A stretch of DNA of 64,000 nucleotides from Hyphomicrobiales bacterium (GCA_900465915.1 UBKJ01000003.1:213953-277952); one strand, 5' to 3'; positions 32,689 through 41,456 are shown, counted from the stretch's first letter. The notes: generated by a model from the sequence alone, not told the origin. Numbers and translations are program-made.

Positions 32689-32784
32689 ATGGACGAAGGC
32701 GGCTTGCGCCGGCGCGCCGCGCCGGACGATGCGCCCGGAAAAGCGGTGGGAAAGGGCGGTCGCGCCGATGCCGAACGGGGCTGA
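32689..32784 (+). CDS. Possible 31-codon leader ORF overlapping pxpB start
   Basis: ATG 32689 lies 7 nt after a strong GGGGAGGA ribosome-binding site, stronger than any at the pxpB start. It runs 31 codons (MDEGGLRRRAAPDDAPGKAV and on) to TGA at 32782-32784, overlapping the pxpB ATG at 32768. It could be a leader peptide that couples translation to pxpB. I see no homology. It may be an accident of GC-rich sequence. Confidence 0.25.
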   Translation: MDEGGLRRRAAPDDAPGKAVGKGGRADAERG

Positions 32785-33505
32785 GACCTATCCCGCCTTC
32801 CGGTCCTGCGGCGACGGCGCGCTGGCGCTGGAGCTGGGCGACCGCATCGACGCGGGCGTCAACGCCCGCGTCATCGCGCTGGCCGCGGCCGTGGACGCGG
32901 CGGCGATTCCCGGCGTCGCCGAGATCGTGCCGAGCTATCGCTCGCTTCTGGTCCGCTACGATCCCGAGATCGTCCGCGGCCGGGCGCTGGAGCGCCGCCT
33001 CGCGGAACTGGCTCATAACGCCGAAGCCGCCGACGCGCCGGCGCGGCGCTGGACCATCCCCGTGGTCTATGGCGGCGCGGTCGGGCTGGACCTCGACGAG
33101 GTCGCGGCGATGAAGGGGCTGACTCCCCAACAATTGATCGACCTTCATGCGGGCGTCGAATACCGCGTCTTCATGATCGGCTTCGCGCCGGGCTTCGCCT
33201 ATCTTGGCGGCCTGCCGGACATATTGCACACGCCGCGCCTGCAAAAGCCGCGCCAATATGTGGCGGCGGGCGGCATCGGCATTGGCGGCCAGCAGGGCAG
33301 CGTCAATTCCGTCGCCGGGCCTTCCGGCTGGCGCTTCATCGGCTGGACGCCGGTCCGGGTCTTCGATCCGGCGCGCAAGATCCCCTTTCTGCTGCAGGCC
33401 GGCGACCGGGTGCGCTTCGCGCCGATCGGCCCGGAGGAGGCCGAGCCGCTGGCCGCCCGCGCCGCGGCCGGCGAGACGGTGGCCGAAGCCGAGGAGGCGT
33501 CATGA
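32768..33505 (+). CDS. pxpB: 5-oxoprolinase subunit PxpB (KipI-like)
   Basis: A 245-residue protein of the PxpB/KipI family. It has the N-terminal RSCGDGALALELGDRID, and the C-terminal core has YRVFMIGFAPGFAYLGGLP and PRLQKPRQYVAAGGIGIGG, strongly conserved in this subunit, then GWRFIGWTPVRVFDP. PxpB and PxpC form the ATP-using part that acts with PxpA. The start is not sharply defined. ATG 32768 gives a family-like N-terminus and ATG 32729 would add 13 residues. The 3' end overlaps pxpC by 4 bp (ATGA). Confidence 0.92.
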   Translation: MPNGAETYPAFRSCGDGALALELGDRIDAGVNARVIALAAAVDAAAIPGVAEIVPSYRSLLVRYDPEIVRGRALERRLAELAHNAEAADAPARRWTIPVVYGGAVGLDLDEVAAMKGLTPQQLIDLHAGVEYRVFMIGFAPGFAYLGGLPDILHTPRLQKPRQYVAAGGIGIGGQQGSVNSVAGPSGWRFIGWTPVRVFDPARKIPFLLQAGDRVRFAPIGPEEAEPLAARAAAGETVAEAEEAS

Positions 33506-34530
33506 GCCTGGAGGTCGTCGCCGCCGGCCCGATGCTGACCGTGCAGGACGGAGGCCGCAAGGGGCTGCGCCGCTTCGGCGTCTCCGGCGCCGGGCCGATG
33601 GACGGTCCGGCCATGGCGCTCGCCAACGCGCTCTGCGGCAACGCGCCCGACACGGCGGCGCTGGAATTCGCGAGCATGGGCGGGCGCTTCGCCACCGGCC
33701 GCGCGCTCCGCTTCGCGGTGACCGGCGGCGATTGCGACATCCGCGTCGACGGCCGCCGCCTGCCTGCGGGCGAGAGCCACCGGCTCCGGCCCGGCGAGAC
33801 GCTGGAGGTCGGCGCGCTGCGCGGCGCGGTCTGGGGCTATCTCGCCGTCGCGGGCGGCGTCGACGTTCCCCTCGCGCTCGGCTCCCGCGCCACCCATCTG
33901 CGCAGCGGGCTGGGCGGGCTGGAGGGACGGGCCTTGCGCGCCGGCGACGCGCTGCCGCTCGGCGAGGACCGGGCGGCGGATCGCTGCCTGCGCCCCGCAG
34001 GCCCGCCGCCCTCGGCGGAGGCGCAGCCGATCCGCGTGGTGCTCGGCCCGCAGGACGCGTATTTCGACGCGGCGACCGTCGCCCTTCTGAGTGAAGCGGA
34101 ATTCACCGTCACGCCGCAGCGCGACCGCATGGCCATGGTGCTGGGCGGGGTCGAATTGCCGGCGGTCCGGGGGCACGACATCGTCTCCGACGCCACGGTG
34201 CCGGGCTCGATCCAGGTGCCGGGGTCGCGCCAGCCCATCGTGCTGATGGCCGAAAGCCAGACCACCGGCGGCTATCCCAAGATCGCCACCGTGATCGCGG
34301 CGGACCTGCCCCGGCTGGCGCAATCGCCCGCCGGCGGGCGCTTCCGCTTCGCGGTCGTCAGCCGCGACGAGGGCGAGGCGATCGGGATCGCGCATCGCCG
34401 CGCATGGCGCGCTGCGCTCGAAAGCCTGCAAATCAAGCCGGAAGGCGCGCCGACCTCGGAATATCTTCTTTCCCGCAACCTGATTGACGGTATCTTCGCC
34501 TTTGACGAGCAGCATGGGGGAGCGATATGA
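33502..34530 (+). CDS. pxpC: 5-oxoprolinase subunit PxpC (KipA-like)
   Basis: A 342-residue biotin-dependent carboxyltransferase-like subunit. MSLEVVAAGPMLTVQDGGRK is the typical PxpC opening, then RFGVSGAGPMDGPAMALAN. ESQTTGGYPKIATVIAADLP lies in the conserved C-terminal half. It completes the 5-oxoprolinase with PxpA and PxpB. It overlaps pxpB and the following GntR gene by 4 bp at each end. Confidence 0.92.
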   Translation: MSLEVVAAGPMLTVQDGGRKGLRRFGVSGAGPMDGPAMALANALCGNAPDTAALEFASMGGRFATGRALRFAVTGGDCDIRVDGRRLPAGESHRLRPGETLEVGALRGAVWGYLAVAGGVDVPLALGSRATHLRSGLGGLEGRALRAGDALPLGEDRAADRCLRPAGPPPSAEAQPIRVVLGPQDAYFDAATVALLSEAEFTVTPQRDRMAMVLGGVELPAVRGHDIVSDATVPGSIQVPGSRQPIVLMAESQTTGGYPKIATVIAADLPRLAQSPAGGRFRFAVVSRDEGEAIGIAHRRAWRAALESLQIKPEGAPTSEYLLSRNLIDGIFAFDEQHGGAI

Positions 34531-35183
34531 GCACGACCGGAAACCTCGCGCGCGACGCGCATCGCCGCATCATCGGCATGATCCTGGAGGGCGCGCTGAA
34601 GCCGGGCGACGCCTTGCAGGAGGCGGCGCTGGGCGAGGCGCTGGGCATCTCCCGCACGCCGGTGCGCGAGGCGATCAAGCGCATCGAGAGCGAGGGGCTG
34701 GCCGCGACGGAAGGGCGCTTCACGCGGGTCCGCCGGCTGGGCGCGGCCGAGATCGAGGAGATCTTCTTCCTGCGGCTGGAGCTGGAGCCGGCCTGCGCCC
34801 GCGCCGCCGCCGCCGCGCCGCCGGCGCGGCTGGCCGAAGTCGAGGCGCGCATCCGCGCGCTGATGCAGGGCGGCCCCGACGCCGCGCCCGACGACGTGCA
34901 ATGGACCGTCGACAGCGACCTGCACGAGATGATCGCCGTCGCCGCCGGCAACCGCACGGTGGCCGACGTGATCGCGGGCCTGCATCGCCGCACCTGCGTC
35001 TTCGACCATACGCAGGTGCCGGAGCGTTTCGTCAGGAGCGGCGAGGAGCATCTCGAAATCCTCGAGGCCATCCGCCTCGGCGACGGCGCGGCGGCCGAGG
35101 CCGCCATGACCCGGCATCTCGCCCGCGCCCGCGACGCCATCCTCGCCCGCCTCACCCATCTGAACCAGCAGGGCCAGCCATGA
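34527..35183 (+). CDS. GntR family regulator, FCD subfamily
   Basis: A 218-residue regulator: winged helix at residues 8-70 with GEALGISRTPVREAIKRIE, then an FCD domain with SDLHEMIAVAAG, whose Asp and His match the usual metal-ligand motif DxxxH, and EEHLEILEAIRLGD with the third His. It is translated in line with pxpC and the dehydrogenase gene. As a member of the operon that carries the TGGTATAC operator, it is a prime candidate for binding it, perhaps relieved by a carboxylate such as 5-oxoproline. Confidence 0.9.
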   Translation: MSTTGNLARDAHRRIIGMILEGALKPGDALQEAALGEALGISRTPVREAIKRIESEGLAATEGRFTRVRRLGAAEIEEIFFLRLELEPACARAAAAAPPARLAEVEARIRALMQGGPDAAPDDVQWTVDSDLHEMIAVAAGNRTVADVIAGLHRRTCVFDHTQVPERFVRSGEEHLEILEAIRLGDGAAAEAAMTRHLARARDAILARLTHLNQQGQP

Positions 35184-36139
35184 AATGCCTCGTCGTCCAG
35201 CCCATCCATGAAGCCGGCCTCGATCTTTTGCGGGCGCGGGGGATCGAGCCCGTCCTGTGCCCGGCGGCCGATTCGGAAACCGTCGCGGCCTATATCCAGG
35301 GCTGCGACGCGGCGATCACCCGCGACGCGGGGCTGAAGGCCGCCGGCTTCGCCGCCGCCGATCGCCTGCGCGTCGTGGTCATCCACGGCACCGGCCACGA
35401 TTCGGTCGACAAGCAGGCCGCCGCCGCAAAGGGCGTGCTGATCGCCAACACGCCGGGCGTCAATGCGCGCTCGGTCGCCGAGCTGGCGGTGGGGCTCGCC
35501 GTCGCCGCCGCGCGCGGGATCGCCGCCGCCGACCGCAGCGCGCGCGAGGGCCGCGCCGGCTTCCGCGAATCGGCGCGCTTCACCGAGCTTTCCGGCAAGA
35601 CGGCGCTGATCGTCGGCTGGGGCGCGATCGGCCGCGACGTCGGCCGCATGCTGGACCGCGCCTTCGGCATGCGCGTCCTCGTCCATTCGCCGCGCGCGCC
35701 CGACCTCGACGGCTACGCCCGCGCCGCCACGCTGGCCGAGGGGCTGGCCGAGGCCGACCTCGTGTCGCTGCACACGCCGATGCGGCCCGAGAGCGAGAAA
35801 ATGATCGGACGCGAGGCCTTCGCCGCCATGAAGCCGGGCGCGGTTCTGGTCAACGTCGCCCGCGCCGGGCTGGTGGATGAGGAAGCGCTTCTTGACGCGC
35901 TGCGCGCCGGCCGGCTCGGCGGCGCGGGCCTCGACGTCTATTCCGCCGGCGCGCCGACGGGGCCGCTCGCGGCCTTTCCCAACGTGATCTTCACCCCCCA
36001 TCTGGGCGCTGCGACCGAGGAGGCGCTGCGCCGCGTGGCCGAGGCCGCCGCCGGCCACGTGGCGACGGCGCTGTCCGGCGTCCTTCCGCCGACCGCGCTC
36101 AACCCGGAAGTCTGGACCACGCGGAGGGCGAGCGTATGA
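35180..36139 (+). CDS. D-2-hydroxyacid dehydrogenase-like protein, catalytic Glu replaced
   Basis: A 319-residue NAD-dependent dehydrogenase of the D-isomer-specific family. The Rossmann motif is GWGAIGRDVGRML, Arg228 is in VNVARAGLVDE, and His274 in TPHLGAATEEA. The usual catalytic Glu of the DVFxxEP segment is absent: the segment reads DVYSAGAPTG. Turnover or substrate range may therefore differ from that of classical enzymes such as SerA. It overlaps the GntR gene upstream and the M20 gene downstream. The substrate is probably a 2-oxo or 2-hydroxy acid linked to amino-acid breakdown. Confidence 0.82.
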   Translation: MKCLVVQPIHEAGLDLLRARGIEPVLCPAADSETVAAYIQGCDAAITRDAGLKAAGFAAADRLRVVVIHGTGHDSVDKQAAAAKGVLIANTPGVNARSVAELAVGLAVAAARGIAAADRSAREGRAGFRESARFTELSGKTALIVGWGAIGRDVGRMLDRAFGMRVLVHSPRAPDLDGYARAATLAEGLAEADLVSLHTPMRPESEKMIGREAFAAMKPGAVLVNVARAGLVDEEALLDALRAGRLGGAGLDVYSAGAPTGPLAAFPNVIFTPHLGAATEEALRRVAEAAAGHVATALSGVLPPTALNPEVWTTRRASV

Positions 36140-37392
36140 GCACGGCCGAAACCATCCGGGAAACGCTCCGGCGCGTCATCGAGCGGGTCAACACGCTTTC
36201 GGCGGGCGGCCCCGGCTGGACGCGGCCGTCCTACAGCGATCTCGAAAGCGCCGCCCATGCGATGATCGAGGAGGAGGCGCTGGCGCTGGGGCTTTCCGTC
36301 AGCCGCGACGCGGCCGGCAACCTCTTCGCCCGCATGAAGGGCGCGGACCCGCAGGCGACGCCGCTTTATGTCGGCTCGCATCTCGACACGGTGGCGGAAG
36401 GCGGGGCCTATGACGGGCAGGCCGGCGTGGCGGGCGCGCTGGCGCTCGTCGCAGCCCTTTGCGCCGAGGGGCGCGTTCCCCCGGCGGATATCATCGTGAC
36501 GGTGACGCGCGCCGAGGAAAGCGTCTGGTTTCCGGTCTCCTATGCCGGCTCGCGCGCGGCGCTGGGCCTTCTCGGCCGCGAGGAGATGCAGGCCAAACGC
36601 GTCGACACGCGGCGCAGCCTCGCCGACCATATGCGCGACCAGGGCTACGATCCCGAGGCCGTGGCCACGCTCGTCCCGCCCGGGCCGGCGCGCTTCCTCG
36701 AATTCCACATCGAGCAGGGCCCGGTGCTTTTCGCGGCGGGCGAGGCCTACGCCATCGTCACCGCCATTCGCGGCGGGCTGCGCTATCGCGCGGCCGCCGT
36801 CGACGGCGTCTGGGCGCATTCGGGCGCAGCGCCGCGCGAAGGGCGGGCCGACGCCGTCGTCGCCTTCGCCGAACTCGTCACGGCCATGGACCGGGTCTGG
36901 GCCGGGATGCTGGCCGACGGCGACGACCTCACCGTGACCTTCGGCCGCGTCGACGCCGCAAGCCCCGCCCACGCCATGGCCAAGGTGGCGGGCAGGCTCG
37001 ATTTCTGCCTCGACATGCGCTCCTCGGACGCGGCCACGCTCGACCGCGCGGACGCGCGGCTCAAGGCCGAGATCGCCCGCATCGAGGCGGCGCGGCCGGG
37101 GATCGGCTTCGACCTCGGCGCGCAGAGCCGCAGCAAGCCGGCGGCGCTGTCGCCGGCGATGGCCGATTTCGTCGCGCGCGGGGCCGAGGCGCGCGGCGAC
37201 CGGCCGCGCCGCATGCTGTCGGGCGGCGGCCACGACGCGGCGGCCTTCGCCACGGCCGGCTGGGACAGCGTGATGGTCTTCATCCGCAACTGGAACGGCA
37301 GCCATTGCCCGGAGGAGGGCATGGATGTCGAAGACCTCGCGCTGGCCGTCGAAGCCGTCCATAATTCCATCTGCGGGGAGGGGAGCCCATGA
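36136..37392 (+). CDS. M20 family Zn-dependent amidohydrolase (hydantoinase/carbamoylase type)
   Basis: A 418-residue enzyme of the L-N-carbamoylase / allantoate amidohydrolase branch of M20. Ligands and motifs are GSHLDTV (His82), AYDGQAGV (Asp93), TRAEES with the Glu127-Glu128 pair, and EFHIEQGPVL (His191). SGGGHDA and NGSHCPEEG follow near the C-terminus. These enzymes hydrolyse N-carbamoyl or ureido bonds with zinc or manganese. A substrate such as an N-carbamoyl-amino acid fits the adjacent 5-oxoprolinase genes, but an N-acyl or other amide is also possible. It overlaps both neighbours by 4 bp. Confidence 0.87.
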   Translation: MSTAETIRETLRRVIERVNTLSAGGPGWTRPSYSDLESAAHAMIEEEALALGLSVSRDAAGNLFARMKGADPQATPLYVGSHLDTVAEGGAYDGQAGVAGALALVAALCAEGRVPPADIIVTVTRAEESVWFPVSYAGSRAALGLLGREEMQAKRVDTRRSLADHMRDQGYDPEAVATLVPPGPARFLEFHIEQGPVLFAAGEAYAIVTAIRGGLRYRAAAVDGVWAHSGAAPREGRADAVVAFAELVTAMDRVWAGMLADGDDLTVTFGRVDAASPAHAMAKVAGRLDFCLDMRSSDAATLDRADARLKAEIARIEAARPGIGFDLGAQSRSKPAALSPAMADFVARGAEARGDRPRRMLSGGGHDAAAFATAGWDSVMVFIRNWNGSHCPEEGMDVEDLALAVEAVHNSICGEGSP

Positions 37393-38021
37393 CGTCAGAA
37401 ACGCTCGCGCAGGCGGCGTATCGCCGGATCAAGCAGGATATCCTGCAAGGCGAGATCAAACCCGACACGGTGCTGTCCGAGCGCGAGCTGGCCGAGCGGC
37501 TGGGGATCTCGCGCACGCCGCTGCGCTCGGCCCTGTCGCGGCTGGAGCGGGAGCGCGTCATCGCCCGGCTCGAAAACGGCGTTCTCCTGGTGCGCTCCGT
37601 CTCGGTCGAGCAATTGCTCGAGATCGTGCAGCTGCGGCAGGTGCTGGAAGGGGCGGCCGCCGCCCGCGCCGCCGGCTTCGGCCTGACGCCGGAGCTTTCC
37701 GCGGTGCGGGAGGTGATGGCGAGCTACGCCAACGGGCGCAACGTCGCCTTCGACGATTTCTGGGCCGAGGACGACCGCTTCCATCTCGCCGTCGCCCATG
37801 CGGCGCGGCTGGAATTGCTGCCCGACATCCTCGCCGAGCAGCGCGCCATCGCGCGGCGCTGCACCATCACCCGCACCCACGACCGCTTCGCCGACCAGGC
37901 GCGCGAGCATATCGCGGTGATCGACGCCGTCGCCGCCGGCGACGCCGCCGCCGCCCGCGCCGCGATGGGCCTGCATTTCGAGCATGTGCGGACCCGCTTC
38001 CTGGGCTGGCTCTCGCGCTGA
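37389..38021 (+). CDS. GntR family regulator, FCD subfamily
   Basis: A 210-residue regulator, the second GntR of the operon. Winged helix LAERLGISRTPLRSALSRLE, then the FCD domain with EDDRFHLAVAHAAR, which keeps the Asp/His ligand pattern, and REHIAVIDAVAAGD. Two regulators in one transcript suggest that the operon responds to two signals or that one of them acts on another promoter, such as that of the M24 gene just downstream. Confidence 0.9.
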   Translation: MTSETLAQAAYRRIKQDILQGEIKPDTVLSERELAERLGISRTPLRSALSRLERERVIARLENGVLLVRSVSVEQLLEIVQLRQVLEGAAAARAAGFGLTPELSAVREVMASYANGRNVAFDDFWAEDDRFHLAVAHAARLELLPDILAEQRAIARRCTITRTHDRFADQAREHIAVIDAVAAGDAAAARAAMGLHFEHVRTRFLGWLSR

Positions 38022-38066
38022 GGCCCCGCGCCGGCTCCATCCCCTCATTCCTTTCGGGAAACAAGA

Positions 38067-39269
38067 ATGCCCCAGTCCACAGTCTCCGTATCGTCGCCTT
38101 CCGATGACCTGCCCGACGGGCTCACGGGCAGCCAGGCGGCCTTTCCCGCCGCCGAATACGCGGCCCGCATCGGCTCGATCCAGAAGTCGCTTCGCGTCTC
38201 GGGCGCGGAGGCGCTGCTCCTTACCGGGCCGGAAAACATCTTCTGGGCCACCGGCCGCCAGACCGCCGGCTATTTCGCCTTCCAGGCGCTGGTCGTCCCG
38301 GCGTCGGGCGAGCCGGTCCTCCTGGTGCGGCAGCTGGAGACGACCGGCGCGCGCGCCTCGACATGGCTGCGCGACATCCGCGCCTGGCAGGACGGCGAGG
38401 ACCCGGCGCAGGCGCTGGGCGCGCTGGTGCGCGGCATGGGCGTCCGCCATCTGGCGGTGGAGCGCGAGGGCTGGTTCGTGAGCCCGGCGCTCAACGAGCG
38501 CATCGCCGCCGCGCTGGCCCACGTGCGGATTTCGGACGGCTCCGGCCTGGTCGAGGCGCTGCGGGCGGTCAAGTCGCCGGCCGAGCTGGCGGCGATCCGC
38601 CGCGCCGCGTCCTATGCGCAGGCCGGCATGACGGCGGCGATCGAGGCCTGCCGCGACGGGGCCAGCGAAAACGACGTGGCGGCGGCGATGCTGGCGGCGG
38701 CCGTCGCCGCCGGCTCCGAGGCCATGGCCATGGAGCCGCTGGTCTCGTCCGGCCCGCGCTCGGGCATTCCGCACGCCACCTGGCGGCGGCGGCGGATGGA
38801 GGCCGGCGACGGCGTCTTCCTCGAACTCGCCGGCAGCCACGACCGCTATCACGCCGCGCTGATGCGCAGCGTCTGGATCGGCCCGCCCCCGGCCGAGGCG
38901 CGGGCGATGATGGACACGGCGCTGCGGGCGCTGGACGCCGCGCTCGCCGCGATGCGGCCCGGCCTTCCCTGCGCCGCCGCCCACGAGGCGGCCCAGGCGG
39001 TGATCGACGCGGCCGGATATGCGAGCGCCTTCCGCAAGCGCATCGGCTATTCCATGGGCGCGGCCTTCGCGCCCGACTGGGGCGAGGGGGCGATCCTGTC
39101 GCTGTTCTCGGGCGTGACGCGGCCGCTGGAGCCGGGCATGGTCTTCCATCTGCCCGCCACGCTGCGCAGCTACGGAGCCTATACGGTCGGCGCGTCGGAA
39201 ACCGTCATCGTCACGCCGACCGGCGTCGAGCCGCTGTCGGACCTGCCGCGCGCCATGACGATATGCTAG
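38067..39269 (+). CDS. M24 family protein, creatinase/ectoine hydrolase-like, metal ligands lost
   Basis: A 400-residue protein with a creatinase-like N-terminal domain (LLLTGPENIFWATGRQTAGY) and a pita-bread C-terminal domain. The usual metal-binding Asp pair is replaced (GVFLELAGSHDRYHAALMRS), the HGIG motif is IGYSMGAAFAPDWGE, and the final part reads EPGMVFHLPATLR and ASETVIVTPTGVE. This pattern fits metal-independent M24 enzymes such as creatinase or the ectoine hydrolase DoeA/EutD, and RIGYSMGAAFAPDWGE is close to DoeA-type sequences as I remember them. It lies 45 bp after the GntR gene, with no terminator between, so it may belong to the same transcript. Confidence 0.82.
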   Translation: MPQSTVSVSSPSDDLPDGLTGSQAAFPAAEYAARIGSIQKSLRVSGAEALLLTGPENIFWATGRQTAGYFAFQALVVPASGEPVLLVRQLETTGARASTWLRDIRAWQDGEDPAQALGALVRGMGVRHLAVEREGWFVSPALNERIAAALAHVRISDGSGLVEALRAVKSPAELAAIRRAASYAQAGMTAAIEACRDGASENDVAAAMLAAAVAAGSEAMAMEPLVSSGPRSGIPHATWRRRRMEAGDGVFLELAGSHDRYHAALMRSVWIGPPPAEARAMMDTALRALDAALAAMRPGLPCAAAHEAAQAVIDAAGYASAFRKRIGYSMGAAFAPDWGEGAILSLFSGVTRPLEPGMVFHLPATLRSYGAYTVGASETVIVTPTGVEPLSDLPRAMTIC

Positions 39270-39276
39270 ATCCCTA

Positions 39277-40143
39277 TTACCAGCGGGTTTCGTCGCAGGT
39301 GCCGACGAAGGCGCGGATGGCCGCGATGCGGGGGCCGGCGCGCCGCCACAGCACGCCCACCTTGCGGCGCGGCGCGTCGGCGAGGGCGACTTTGCGCAGC
39401 CGCAACCCCTCGGGCCATGGCGGCGGCCAGTCGGGCACGACGGCGACGCCGAGCCCGCGGCTGACCAGCGCGGCGATGGCGTCGAGCGCGTCCAGCTCCA
39501 GCCATTCGCGCGCCTTCAGCCGCTTGCGGCGCAGATAGGCGTCGACGATCTGCCCGCCCCACTGGTTGCGGTCGTAGCGGATGAAGCGCGCCGCGGCGAC
39601 AGCCTCCGCCAGACCGTCCGTCTCCATCGTCTCGGGCAGGAGCAGCACCAGCGGCTCCTCGCGCAGCGTCATCCATTCGAGCGATTTGGGGATCGGAAAC
39701 GGCGGCTGCACGATCACGGCGGCGTCCAGCTCCTCGGCGACGACGCCGTGATAGAGGTCCACCGAGGAGCCCGGCCGGATGAAGAACTCGATCTGCGGAT
39801 AGCGCTCGCTCAGCGAGGCTATGACCTCGGGCAAGAGGCCGGTGAGGCCGGTCGCGGTCGAGCCCAGCCGCAATTCCCCGGCCGGCAGGTCGCTGGCGGC
39901 GATGGCGCGCAGGTCGCGCGCGCTCTCGATCATCCGCCGCGCCGCGCCCAGCACCGCCAGCCCCGCGGCCGTCGGCCGCACCGTGCGCCCGGCCCGCCCG
40001 ACCAGCGACTGGCCCAGCACCTGCTCCAGCGCCTTGAGCCGCTGCGCCACCGCCGCCGGGGTCAGGTTGAGCCGCCGCGCCGCCTCGGCGACGGAGCCGC
40101 AATCGGCGACCTCCACGAAACTCTCCAGGAAGCGGATGTCCAT
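39277..40143 (-). CDS. LysR family transcriptional regulator
   Basis: A 288-residue LTTR. The N-terminal helix-turn-helix VADCGSVAEAARRLNLTPAAVAQRL is followed by the linker helix and a periplasmic-binding-like effector domain. It converges on the M24 gene and is divergent from the aminotransferase-RidA operon, the layout in which LysR proteins usually control the neighbour. The 101-bp divergent region has no clear T-N11-A palindrome that I can assign. The effector is unknown. Confidence 0.9.
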   Translation of the reverse strand: MDIRFLESFVEVADCGSVAEAARRLNLTPAAVAQRLKALEQVLGQSLVGRAGRTVRPTAAGLAVLGAARRMIESARDLRAIAASDLPAGELRLGSTATGLTGLLPEVIASLSERYPQIEFFIRPGSSVDLYHGVVAEELDAAVIVQPPFPIPKSLEWMTLREEPLVLLLPETMETDGLAEAVAAARFIRYDRNQWGGQIVDAYLRRKRLKAREWLELDALDAIAALVSRGLGVAVVPDWPPPWPEGLRLRKVALADAPRRKVGVLWRRAGPRIAAIRAFVGTCDETRW

Positions 40144-40244
40144 AATTCAGTTTTTCTATCTTCTGATGCTAGCGGAATGGAGATTTTACTTTGTATCGCG
40201 CCGCTCTACAACAGGCGGAAACCCGTTCTCATCAAGGAGCCCCG

Positions 40245-41456
40245 ATGTCCGTCCAGGAGAAGTTCAGCAAGCTCGGCACCGACAACGCGCCCGGCCAGGA
40301 GGTGCGCCAGCGCACCGGCGACCTGCACGCCCTCATGCGCGGCGAGGCGCTGGCGGGAACGCCCGTCGATTTCTCCCATGGCGACGTCGACGCCTTCACG
40401 CCCACGCCGGGGGCCTTCGAGACCTTCTGCGACGGCGTGCGCGCCGGCGGGCGGCAGGCCTATACCGAATATCGCGGCGCCGGCCGCATCCGCGAGGAGC
40501 TGGCGGGCAAGCTCGCCGCCTTCACCGGCGCGCCGGTCGACGCCGACGCCATGATCTTGACACCCGGCACGCAGGGCGCGCTGTTCCTCGCCGTCGCCAG
40601 CGTCGTCGGGCGCGGCGACAAGGTGGCCATCGTCCAGCCCGATTATTTCGCCAACCGCAAGCTGGTCGAGTTCTTCGAGGGCGAGATCGTCCCGGTGCGG
40701 CTCGACTATCTGAAATCGGACGTCGAGGCCGGCCTCGACCTCGGCCAATTGGAGGACGCCTTCCGCCAGGGGGCGAAGGTCTTCGTCTTCTCCAACCCGA
40801 ACAATCCGGCCGGCGTGGTCTATTCCAAGACGGAGATCGAACAGATCGCCGCGCTCGCGAGCCGCTACGGCGCGACGGTGATCGCCGACCAGCTCTATTC
40901 CCGCCTGCGCTATTCGGACGCCGCCTATACGCATCTGCGCGCCGCCGCCGTCGACGCCGACAACGTCGTCACCATCATGGGGCCGTCGAAGACGGAATCG
41001 CTCAGCGGCTACCGGCTCGGCGTCGCCTTCGGCGCGCCCCGGCTCATCGAGCGGATGGAGAAATTGCAGGCCATCGTCTCGCTGCGCGCCGCCGGCTACA
41101 ACCAGGCGGTGCTGCACACCTGGTTCTCGGAGCCGGAAGGCTGGATGGAGGAGCGCATCCGCCTGCACCAGGCGATCCGCGACGACCTGCTCGCGGTGCT
41201 GCGCGGGGCCGAGGGCGTCGGCGCGCGGACGCCGCAGGCCGGCAGCTACCTGTTCCCGAGCCTGCCGGCGCTGGCCGTGGCCCCGAACGATTTCGTCCGC
41301 ATCCTGCGGCTTCAGGCCGGCGTCGTCGTCACGCCGGGAACCGAGTTCGGGCCGCATTGCGCCAACAGCGTGCGGCTCAATTTTTCGCAGGACCACGCGG
41401 CGGCGGTGAAGGCGGCCGAGCGCATGGTCGAACTCGTCGAACGGTATCGCGCATGA
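40245..41456 (+). CDS. PLP-dependent aminotransferase, class I/II
   Basis: A 403-residue fold-type I enzyme. SNPNNPAG (Asn186 region) contacts the carboxylate and PLP, DQLYSR has Asp215 at the pyridine nitrogen and Tyr218, the Schiff-base Lys is Lys249 in GPSKTESLSGYRLG, and Arg257 follows. It resembles aspartate/alanine and other 2-oxoacid aminotransferases. AAGGAG lies 6 nt before the ATG at 40245. The RidA gene overlaps its end, fitting clearance of 2-aminoacrylate or imine intermediates. The LysR gene is divergent. Confidence 0.92.
   Translation: MSVQEKFSKLGTDNAPGQEVRQRTGDLHALMRGEALAGTPVDFSHGDVDAFTPTPGAFETFCDGVRAGGRQAYTEYRGAGRIREELAGKLAAFTGAPVDADAMILTPGTQGALFLAVASVVGRGDKVAIVQPDYFANRKLVEFFEGEIVPVRLDYLKSDVEAGLDLGQLEDAFRQGAKVFVFSNPNNPAGVVYSKTEIEQIAALASRYGATVIADQLYSRLRYSDAAYTHLRAAAVDADNVVTIMGPSKTESLSGYRLGVAFGAPRLIERMEKLQAIVSLRAAGYNQAVLHTWFSEPEGWMEERIRLHQAIRDDLLAVLRGAEGVGARTPQAGSYLFPSLPALAVAPNDFVRILRLQAGVVVTPGTEFGPHCANSVRLNFSQDHAAAVKAAERMVELVERYRA

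Noticed and set aside
40144..40244. LysR T-N11-A operator between the LysR and aminotransferase genes
   Set aside because: Only short TCAG/CTGA arms with a 12-bp spacer are seen, too weak to claim.
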